NCBI GenBank assembly: GCA_036677375.1
Contig: JAVBWO010000008.1
Location: forward strand, 1 to 7,907
From: JAVBWO01 sp036677375
Lineage (GTDB): Bacteria; Bacillota; Dehalobacteriia; UBA4068; UBA4997
DNA: 7,907 nucleotides
Reading direction: 5' to 3'
A program made the translations under genes and the position numbers. The notes beneath the pieces are model-generated. The model was given only the letters and a program-made list of their open reading frames with translations. It was not told where the DNA came from and ran no database searches. Positions 1 to 5,910 of this stretch are shown one piece after another; within the stretch, counting starts at the first letter, position 1; the number at the start of each line of letters is the position of its first letter.

Positions 1-1
1 G

Positions 2-2014
2 GTTACCTTCGAAGAATTTACGCCGACTTCTTATGAAGCATGGCAAGAAGCGGCGACTCTTGCGCTAAAGGGGGCTCCTTTCGATAAAAGGCTAAAAACC
101 AAAACCTATGAAGGAATCACTTTGGAGCCGATATATACGATGCCTGAGGCCGCAAAGCAGGCATACCCTGGCACGGGAACGTATGTAAGGGGCGTAGAGG
201 CCGACGGTTATATGAGCAAGTCATGGCATATCGCCCAGGCCTGTGATGCAAAATTGCCGGAGGAAGCCAATGAGCAGATCCGCCATGAATTGAGCAAAGG
301 ATCTCAATGCGTTAATATCGCCTTCTATCCGGATGCTTTTGGCGGCGGCGTCAGGATCCAAACCTTCAAGGACTGGCGGCAGACATTGGCAGGGGTGGAT
401 TTGGAGCAGACTCCCTTGTACATAACAGCGGGAGCTTCCGCGCTGCCCCTTTTAGGCTTGATGAAAGCGGCTGGGGATCTGGAAAAGTGCCGCGGCTGCG
501 TAGGGGCGGACCCCTTGGGAACCTGGGCGCAAAGCGGCAAGCTGCCGGCATTGCTTACGAAGCTCTATGACGAAATGGCGGAAGCCATTGTTTGGACGGA
601 GGATCGTCTGCCCAAGCTACGCACCGTTTTGGTGCAAAGCGAAGTCTACCATAACGGCGGCGCCCAGGCGGCGCAGGAAATTGCTTACGCCATGGCCACG
701 GCCATCGATTATATCAACGCTATGCTTGACCGGGCTTTGGATATCGAAACCATTGCCAAAAGCGTTTGCTTCAGCTTTGCTCTGGGCGCCAACTTCTTCA
801 TGGAGATCGCGAAGCTGCGGGCGGCCAGAAGCATCTGGGCGCAGATCGTGGCGGCTTACGGCGGCGATGCGGCAGCGCAAAAGATTCATCTTTTTGCCAC
901 GACCTCAGCCTTTACCCAAACGGTGTACGATCCTTATGTGAATATCCTGCGCGCCTCTACCCAGGCCTTTTCCGGGGTGATCGGGGGCGTGGACGCTATG
1001 AATATCCTCCCCTTCGACCGGCCGCTGGGAGAAAGCGGCGAGCTGTCCCGGCGCATTGCCAGGAATCAGCAAATCATGCTGCAAGAAGAGTTTGATCTCT
1101 TGCAGCCGGCGGACCCGGCGGGGGGCTCTTGGTACCTGGAGAGCCTCACTGCGGAATTAGGGCAGGCGGCCTGGAAGGAAATGCAGAAAATAACCGCGGC
1201 GGGCGGCATGGCCGCCGCTTTAAAACAAGGTCTGGTGCAGAAAGAAGTCGGTCGTGTGCTGGAACAGCGCTTGCAAAATGTCCGCACCCGCGCGGACCGG
1301 GCCGTGGGTACCAATATGTATGCCAATCCCGTGGAAACAGCGGTGAAAAAACCGGTTATTTTTGGGAAAGCGCCAGTTATCACTAAGCAGGAAGAACGGG
1401 TGCTGCAAGGCATGGCCAAGATCATGGCCGCCACCAACGGCGAATTGATGGTGACCTTGGCGGAAGCCTTTGAAGCCGGGGCCACCATGGAAGATGTGCG
1501 CCAGAGCCTCACCGGCAATTTTAAAGAAACGCTCTGCATCGTACCCGTCAAAGCCCACCGCTGGACGGAAGAATTCGAAGGGCTGCGTCAAAGGACGGAA
1601 GAATGGCGGATCAAAAACGGTAAGAACATCAGGATCTTCCTGGCCAATATGGGCCCTATCCCGCAGCATAAGCCCCGGGCGGATTTCAGCGCCGGGTTCA
1701 TGGAAGTAGCCGGCTTCGAGGTGCTGAAAAACAACGGTTTTGCCACGGCGGAAGAAGCCGCGGCAGCCGCTGTGGCGTCGGGAGCGGACGCTTGTGTTAT
1801 CTGTTCCACCGACGATACCTATCCTGAACTGGTGCCGCCTTTGGCCAAAGCCGTCAAGGCCGGTCATCCGGAAATGCTGGTGATCCTGGCGGGCGCGCCC
1901 GCTCCGGAATACAAAGACGCCTACGTTGCGGCAGGGGTGGATGACTTCATCCATGTGAAAGCGGATTGCTACGCCGTCTTAAGCAGGATTCAACAGGAAA
2001 GGGGGCTGTGCTGA
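2..2014 (+). CDS. mutA: Methylmalonyl-CoA mutase small (beta) subunit, 5'-truncated
   Basis: This is the non-catalytic subunit of the heterodimeric adenosylcobalamin-dependent methylmalonyl-CoA mutase, which interconverts succinyl-CoA and methylmalonyl-CoA in the cytoplasm. The reading frame is open to the left edge. The codons at 2-121 encode a typical mutase N-terminus (TYEGITLEPIYT at the end of this stretch), so the TTG at 122 is not the start and the true start lies upstream of the window. 670 residues are visible, already longer than the roughly 640 residues I recall for the Propionibacterium small subunit. The TIM-barrel substrate domain comes first. A flavodoxin-like B12-fold domain covers about visible residues 540-670. 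That domain lacks the cobalt-ligating D-x-H-x-x-G motif and instead reads NMGPIPQHKPRADF, as expected for the small subunit. It overlaps mutB by one base, implying translational coupling and equal subunit production. The family call is very secure. Confidence 0.96.
   Translation, partial: VTFEEFTPTSYEAWQEAATLALKGAPFDKRLKTKTYEGITLEPIYTMPEAAKQAYPGTGTYVRGVEADGYMSKSWHIAQACDAKLPEEANEQIRHELSKGSQCVNIAFYPDAFGGGVRIQTFKDWRQTLAGVDLEQTPLYITAGASALPLLGLMKAAGDLEKCRGCVGADPLGTWAQSGKLPALLTKLYDEMAEAIVWTEDRLPKLRTVLVQSEVYHNGGAQAAQEIAYAMATAIDYINAMLDRALDIETIAKSVCFSFALGANFFMEIAKLRAARSIWAQIVAAYGGDAAAQKIHLFATTSAFTQTVYDPYVNILRASTQAFSGVIGGVDAMNILPFDRPLGESGELSRRIARNQQIMLQEEFDLLQPADPAGGSWYLESLTAELGQAAWKEMQKITAAGGMAAALKQGLVQKEVGRVLEQRLQNVRTRADRAVGTNMYANPVETAVKKPVIFGKAPVITKQEERVLQGMAKIMAATNGELMVTLAEAFEAGATMEDVRQSLTGNFKETLCIVPVKAHRWTEEFEGLRQRTEEWRIKNGKNIRIFLANMGPIPQHKPRADFSAGFMEVAGFEVLKNNGFATAEEAAAAAVASGADACVICSTDDTYPELVPPLAKAVKAGHPEMLVILAGAPAPEYKDAYVAAGVDDFIHVKADCYAVLSRIQQERGLC
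1995..2005 (+). promoter_or_regulatory. Ribosome binding site of mutB inside the mutA 3' end
   Basis: The purine run AGGAAAGGGGG lies about 8 bases before the ATG at 2014. It lies inside the last codons of mutA. It supports the ATG at 2014 as the mutB start, rather than the TTG at 1966 or the GTG at 2008 in the same frame. Together with the TGATG overlap it indicates coupled translation. Confidence 0.7.
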
Positions 2015-4218
2015 TGCTGAAGAAACCTGATTTCACTCAGATCCCGTTCCAACAAGGAACGGAAGAACAGAAGAATTCCCGGGAAGCCGCCTGGCGGCAG
2101 CAATTCCAAAAGGCGACCGGCATGAAGCCGGAGGAGCTTTTGTATAAAACTATGGAGCAGATCGATGTAAAACCCCTCTATACGGCGGAAGATTACGCCG
2201 GTTTGAACCATTTGTCCTATATGGCCGGTATCCCGCCTTATCTGAGAGGGCCCTACCCCACCATGTATGTGACCCGCCCCTGGACGGTGCGTCAATATGC
2301 CGGCTTTTCCACGGCGGAAGAAAGCAACGCCTTCTACCGGCGGAACCTGGCGGCGGGTCAGAAAGGACTTTCCATTGCCTTTGACCTGGCCACCCACCGG
2401 GGCTATGATTCCGATCATCCCAGAGTCGTGGGAGATGTGGGCAAAGCCGGGGTGGCGGTGGATTCCATCCTGGATATGGAGATCCTGTTCTCCGGCATCC
2501 CTTTGGATCAGATGTCGGTATCCATGACCATGAACGGCGCGGTGCTGCCTGTTTTGGCCTTTTATATCCTGGCGGCGGAAGAACAGGGCGTGGATAAATC
2601 CGTTTTGAGCGGTACCATCCAGAATGACATTTTAAAGGAGTTCATGGTGCGGAACACTTATATCTATCCGCCCGAGGCCTCCATGCGCATCATCGGGGAC
2701 ATCTTTGCTTATACCTCGAAATATATGCCCAAATTCAACAGCATCAGCATTTCCGGCTACCATATGCAGGAAGCGGGGGCTACCGCCGACATAGAGCTGG
2801 GGTACACCCTGGCGGACGGTCTGGAATATATCCGCACCGGCTTGGCGGCGGGATTGACCATCGACGCTTTCGCGCCGCGACTCTCCTTCTTCTGGGCCAT
2901 CGGCAAGAATTATTTTATGGAAGTGGCCAAGATGCGGGCCGGCCGGATGCTGTGGTCCAAGATCATCAAGCAATTCGATCCCAAGAATCTGAAATCCATG
3001 GCGCTGCGCACCCACTGCCAAACCTCGGGGTGGAGCCTGACGGCGCAGGATCCTTATAATAATGTGACCCGCACCTGCATGGAAGCCATGGCGGCGGCTT
3101 TGGGGCACACCCAGTCGCTGCACACCAATGCTTTGGATGAAGCCATTGCCCTGCCCACGGACTTTTCCGCCCGGATTGCCAGGAATACCCAGCTGTATAT
3201 TCAGGATGAGACCAAAGTCTGCAAGGTCATCGATCCCTGGGGCGGCTCTTATTATGTGGAGAGCCTCACCGATCAACTGATGCGGCAGGCCTGGGCTCAC
3301 ATTCAGGAAGTGGAAGAGCTGGGTGGCATGTCCAAGGCTATCGGTACGGGGCTGCCCAAGATGCGGATCGAGGAAGCGTCCGCAAGGCGGCAGGCCAGGA
3401 TCGATTCGGGAAAAGAAAAGATCCTGGGGTTAAATTACTTCAAGCTGGATCAGGAAGATCCCATAGATATTTTAGAGATCGACAATACCTCGGTACGCCA
3501 GGCGCAGATCGCCCGTTTGGAAAAACTTAGGGCCAACCGGGATCAAAGCCAAGTGGATTACTGGCTTTCGGCCATTACAAAATCGGTAGAGACAGGGGAA
3601 GGCAATTTGCTGGAAATAGCAGTGGAAGCGGCCCGGGCCCGGGCCAGTTTAGGCGAGATCTCCTATGCGGTGGAAAAAGTGAGCGGGAGGCATAAAGCGG
3701 TGATTCGATCCATTTCCGGCGTATACAAAAGCGAATTCGCAGACGACGGCGAAAACAGCATCGTAGAAGAAGTCCGGCGGATGACGGACGAATTTGAGAA
3801 ACGGGAAGGCCGGCGTCCCCGCATCATGATCGCCAAGATGGGGCAGGACGGCCATGACCGCGGCGCCAAAGTAGTGGCTACGGCCTATGCGGACATGGGC
3901 TTTGACGTGGATATGGGACCATTGTTCCAGACTCCCGCGGAAACGGCTCAGGAAGCGGTAGACAACGACGTGCATATCATCGGCATGAGCTCTCTAGCGG
4001 CCGGGCATAAGACCCTTTTGCCCCAGTTGATAGAAGAATTGAAGAAACGGGGCCGGGAAGATATTATGGTAACAGTGGGCGGCGTCATCCCGCCGCAGGA
4101 TTATGACTTCCTTCTGGAACACGGCGCCGCCGCCATCTACGGCCCCGGTACCGTCATCCCCGTCTGTGCCAAAGAAGTCTTGGATCTCTTAAATAAGCGC
4201 TTAGCGGATGTGGAATAG
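2014..4218 (+). CDS. mutB: Methylmalonyl-CoA mutase large (alpha) catalytic subunit
   Basis: This is the catalytic subunit, carrying substrate and adenosylcobalamin, for the radical rearrangement between succinyl-CoA and (R)-methylmalonyl-CoA. The chosen ATG overlaps the mutA stop and gives 734 residues, close to the usual ~730. The N-terminal TIM barrel holds the substrate residues known from Propionibacterium shermanii. Counting from this start, the Tyr89 equivalent is Tyr95 (in RQYAGFSTA), Arg207 is Arg213 (in MVRNTYIYPP), and Tyr243/His244 are Tyr249/His250 (in SGYHMQEAGAT). The C-terminal B12 domain (about 598-730) carries KMGQDGHDRG with Lys608, Asp612 and the cobalt ligand His614 (Lys604/Asp608/His610 in P. 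shermanii). It also has the SSLAAGH loop at 659 and GG at 689-690. All these residues are intact, so the enzyme should be active. The gene ends in TAG and no strong terminator follows it. Confidence 0.98.
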   Translation: MLKKPDFTQIPFQQGTEEQKNSREAAWRQQFQKATGMKPEELLYKTMEQIDVKPLYTAEDYAGLNHLSYMAGIPPYLRGPYPTMYVTRPWTVRQYAGFSTAEESNAFYRRNLAAGQKGLSIAFDLATHRGYDSDHPRVVGDVGKAGVAVDSILDMEILFSGIPLDQMSVSMTMNGAVLPVLAFYILAAEEQGVDKSVLSGTIQNDILKEFMVRNTYIYPPEASMRIIGDIFAYTSKYMPKFNSISISGYHMQEAGATADIELGYTLADGLEYIRTGLAAGLTIDAFAPRLSFFWAIGKNYFMEVAKMRAGRMLWSKIIKQFDPKNLKSMALRTHCQTSGWSLTAQDPYNNVTRTCMEAMAAALGHTQSLHTNALDEAIALPTDFSARIARNTQLYIQDETKVCKVIDPWGGSYYVESLTDQLMRQAWAHIQEVEELGGMSKAIGTGLPKMRIEEASARRQARIDSGKEKILGLNYFKLDQEDPIDILEIDNTSVRQAQIARLEKLRANRDQSQVDYWLSAITKSVETGEGNLLEIAVEAARARASLGEISYAVEKVSGRHKAVIRSISGVYKSEFADDGENSIVEEVRRMTDEFEKREGRRPRIMIAKMGQDGHDRGAKVVATAYADMGFDVDMGPLFQTPAETAQEAVDNDVHIIGMSSLAAGHKTLLPQLIEELKKRGREDIMVTVGGVIPPQDYDFLLEHGAAAIYGPGTVIPVCAKEVLDLLNKRLADVE

Positions 4219-4223
4219 AATTT

Positions 4224-4257
4224 CCGTTTATCACGATACCGTTTATCACAATACCGT
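4224..4257 (+). repeat. 15-bp tandem repeat, about 2.3 copies, just after mutB
   Basis: CCGTTTATCACGATA at 4224-4238 is followed immediately by CCGTTTATCACAATA at 4239-4253 (14 of 15 bases identical). A third partial unit, CCGT, follows at 4254-4257. It begins six bases after the mutB stop codon. It forms no strong hairpin, so it is not an obvious terminator. It could be a duplication by slippage or a tandem protein-binding site; the sequence does not decide between these. Confidence 0.8.
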
Positions 4258-4308
4258 AGTAACAAAAAAATGATGGTTTTTTATATACAAATTTTAGTAA
4301 TTATTTTA

Positions 4309-4338
4309 TTACGATCCTCACCTTAATGGTGCTATAAT
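4309..4338 (+). promoter_or_regulatory. Candidate extended -10 promoter for meaB
   Basis: A perfect TATAAT at 4333-4338 is preceded by TGC (4330-4332), an extended -10 (TGn) element. The -35 region at 4309-4314 (TTACGA, 18-base spacer) is a poor match, which extended -10 promoters tolerate. The surrounding gap is very AT-rich. Transcription would start near 4345 and give a leader of about 135 bases before the meaB start. This is a prediction from consensus only. Confidence 0.55.
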
Positions 4339-4350
4339 AAGCAATGGTGC
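4325..4350 (+). repeat. 8-bp direct repeats flanking the meaB -10 box
   Basis: AATGGTGC occurs at 4325-4332 and again at 4343-4350, an 18-base period. The two copies bracket the TATAAT at 4333-4338 and overlap the expected transcription start. The placement suits a repressor site, but an 8-base repeat in a short region can arise by chance. Confidence 0.4.
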
Positions 4351-4380
4351 CATGATATCAATCATACGTAACTTCATTTA

Positions 4381-4431
4381 TTATCAGGTATTGCTTTAAA
4401 AAGATTTCATCTCCATGCCGTACCCTGATAA
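4381..4431 (+). repeat. Long-range inverted repeat in the meaB leader
   Basis: TTATCAGGTA at 4381-4390 can pair with TACCCTGATAA at 4421-4431, giving ten base pairs with one bulged base around a loop of about 30 bases. It lies within the predicted meaB leader RNA and ends about 37 bases before the ribosome binding site. No U-tract follows, so it is not an intrinsic terminator. I recognise no known riboswitch class in it. Confidence 0.45.
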
Positions 4432-4467
4432 AAACAGCAGGAAAGTGATTCGTTTGATCAATAATTT

Positions 4468-4472
4468 GGAGG
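4468..4472 (+). promoter_or_regulatory. Ribosome binding site of meaB
   Basis: GGAGG lies eight bases before the ATG at 4481. The in-frame upstream ATG at 4415 would add 22 residues but has no purine-rich site before it. This site therefore decides the start at 4481. Confidence 0.8.
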
Positions 4473-4480
4473 AAACTCTT

Positions 4481-5635
4481 ATGCGCGACGAAACAACTTA
4501 TATGCCGGAGTGGGCTCCGGAGCATGCAGGCAGTGAATTTGCCAGTCATGTCATGGTTGGTCTTACCGATGAACCGCCGGCAACCAAAAAACCTCCGGCC
4601 AAAGCCTCTCCTATCCCAGCCAAATTCAAAAGAATGAAAGCAAAAGACTACGTGGAGGGTGTGTTAAACGGCAATCGTATGCTTTTAGCCCGCGCCATCA
4701 CTTTAGTGGAAAGTAATGCGCCCCAGCATTTCGAACTGGCGCAGGAAATCGTTCAGCAGATTTTGCCCTATACCGGAAATGCACGGCGCATCGGTATTAC
4801 GGGAGTACCCGGCGCCGGGAAAAGCACCTTTATTGAAGCTCTCGGCTGCTATCTTTGCCGTCAGGGCAGTAAAGTAGCGGTTTTAGCCGTTGATCCCAGC
4901 AGCTCCGTGACCCATGGCAGTATCCTGGGGGATAAAACCCGAATGGAGAACCTGACCCGTGAGAAAAATGCCTTTATCCGTCCTTCGCCTTCCGGCGGCA
5001 CTCTGGGGGGCGTAACCAGAAAAAGTCGTGAGACACTGCTTCTTTGCGAGGCTGCCGGTTATGACACCATCCTGGTGGAAACGGTAGGCGTCGGCCAAGG
5101 GGAAACCACCGTACGCTCCATGGTCGATTTTTTCCTGGTTATTGTTCTGACAGGCGCCGGTGATGATTTACAAGGAATCAAAAAAGGCATCATCGAGTTG
5201 GCCGATGCCATTTTAGTTAATAAAGCTGACAATGACAATAAGCAAAGAGCATTGGCCACACGGGCCGAATATGAACAAATCCTGCACTATTTGAGACCCG
5301 CCACCGAAGGCTGGCAAACGAAGGCCTATACCTGTTCTTCCCTTACAGGGGAAGGCATTGATGATATCTGGCAGGTCATCCTTTCTTTTGAACAATTGAT
5401 GAAAAGCACGCACCGGTTGGAAAGCCGCCGCCAGCAGCAGACCATGATCTGGGTCAAGCAAATGGCGGAAGAATACTTGCATAACTTAGTAGAGCAAAAT
5501 CCCAAGATCATGCAGTGCTACACCTCGGTTCAGGACCAGATCATGCAGGATCAGATCTCCGCTACCCGAGCGGCGCAAACCTTGATCAGAGCCATTGAAA
5601 CCGAATTGCAAAACATGAAAAGCCGTCCTGTTTAG
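4481..5635 (+). CDS. meaB: Methylmalonyl-CoA mutase-associated GTPase (MeaB/ArgK family), N-terminally extended
   Basis: This is a SIMIBI-class G protein that binds methylmalonyl-CoA mutase, gates loading of adenosylcobalamin and expulsion of damaged cofactor, and protects the enzyme from inactivation. The start at 4481 gives 384 residues. The P-loop GVPGAGKS is at 108-115 with Lys114. A DPSSSVTHGSILGDKTRM switch segment follows. The Walker B/switch region ETVGVGQ is at 200-206 and the guanine-specificity motif NKAD at 247-250. The helical C-terminus resembles the family's dimerisation arm. The conserved family region begins near residue 56 (DYVEGVLNG). Before it lies an extension of about 55 residues: an acidic/aromatic start, then a Pro/Lys/Ala-rich linker (residues 32-50). 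MeaB proteins I know are about 320-330 residues. The position after mutAB fits the function, although the gap implies separate transcription. The old ArgK (arginine kinase) label for this family should not be used. Confidence 0.95.
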   Translation: MRDETTYMPEWAPEHAGSEFASHVMVGLTDEPPATKKPPAKASPIPAKFKRMKAKDYVEGVLNGNRMLLARAITLVESNAPQHFELAQEIVQQILPYTGNARRIGITGVPGAGKSTFIEALGCYLCRQGSKVAVLAVDPSSSVTHGSILGDKTRMENLTREKNAFIRPSPSGGTLGGVTRKSRETLLLCEAAGYDTILVETVGVGQGETTVRSMVDFFLVIVLTGAGDDLQGIKKGIIELADAILVNKADNDNKQRALATRAEYEQILHYLRPATEGWQTKAYTCSSLTGEGIDDIWQVILSFEQLMKSTHRLESRRQQQTMIWVKQMAEEYLHNLVEQNPKIMQCYTSVQDQIMQDQISATRAAQTLIRAIETELQNMKSRPV

Positions 5636-5652
5636 GATGGTTTTTCTTCTTT
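5618..5652 (+). terminator. Intrinsic terminator overlapping the meaB stop codon
   Basis: AAAAGCCGTCCT (5618-5629) pairs with AGGATGGTTTTT (5634-5645) across the loop GTTT, giving a 12-bp stem with two G-U pairs. The stretch TTTTTCTTCTTT follows the GC-rich core. The meaB TAG (5633-5635) sits at the junction of loop and stem. The hairpin closes the meaB transcript and separates it from guaB. Confidence 0.85.
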
Positions 5653-5759
5653 CAAATGACGCAATGCAAAAGCAGAACACTCACTCAATATAAGAGCCGC
5701 AAGAAGAAGAAAAAGGATATCTAATATTGGAACCGGGTTTTCTTGAATCGTGCTGCAAC

Positions 5760-5775
5760 GATTTTGTACAAAATC
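5760..5775 (+). repeat. Perfect 16-bp palindrome upstream of guaB
   Basis: GATTTTGTACAAAATC is an uninterrupted perfect palindrome in the meaB-guaB gap, about 70-85 bases upstream of the likely guaB -10 box. Its form (two 8-base half sites, no spacer) is that of a dimeric regulator's operator. A looser dyad, TATTTC-TTT-GAAATA, follows at 5778-5792. I cannot name the regulator. The AT-rich background raises the chance of accidental symmetry. Confidence 0.5.
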
Positions 5776-5819
5776 AATATTTCTTTGAAATAATACCCTC
5801 TTACAGCTTGCATACAAGG

Positions 5820-5850
5820 TTGCTTTGTTGTAAACTATAGAGAATATAAT
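5820..5850 (+). promoter_or_regulatory. Likely guaB promoter region
   Basis: A TATAAT at 5845-5850 lies 60 bases before the guaB start in very AT-rich DNA. The -35 partner is ambiguous: TTGCTT at 5820-5825 gives a 19-base spacer and TTGTTG at 5825-5830 only 14. An alternative pairing is TTGTAA (5828-5833) with TATATA (5851-5856), spacer 17. The resulting leader would be about 50 bases, too short for a purine riboswitch. Confidence 0.4.
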
Positions 5851-5910
5851 TATATATTGTTTAAAATTATAATCAAAATTTTTATATAAATTTAAAAGGA
5901 GAGCGATTAC

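Noticed and set aside
122..124. TTG at 122 as the mutA start
   Set aside because: The frame is open to position 2 and the upstream codons encode conserved mutase N-terminal sequence, so the gene begins left of the window.
1220..1954. Long minus-strand frames inside mutA and mutB (also 2632-3300)
   Set aside because: These are antisense shadows of strongly conserved genes, rich in His/Gly/Arg as expected from GC-rich reverse complements, with no family resemblance.
4264..4284. A-run/T-run around TGATGG as a terminator for mutB
   Set aside because: The only possible pairing is A-T with no GC core, too weak for an intrinsic terminator.
4421..4460. Possible cobalamin riboswitch upstream of meaB (AGCAGGAAAG resembles part of a B12 box)
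   Set aside because: The rest of the B12 box and the multi-helix architecture are absent, and the leader of about 135 bases is too short for a typical cobalamin riboswitch.
4415..4480. Upstream in-frame ATG at 4415 as the meaB start
   Set aside because: There is no ribosome binding site before it, while GGAGG is ideally spaced before the ATG at 4481.
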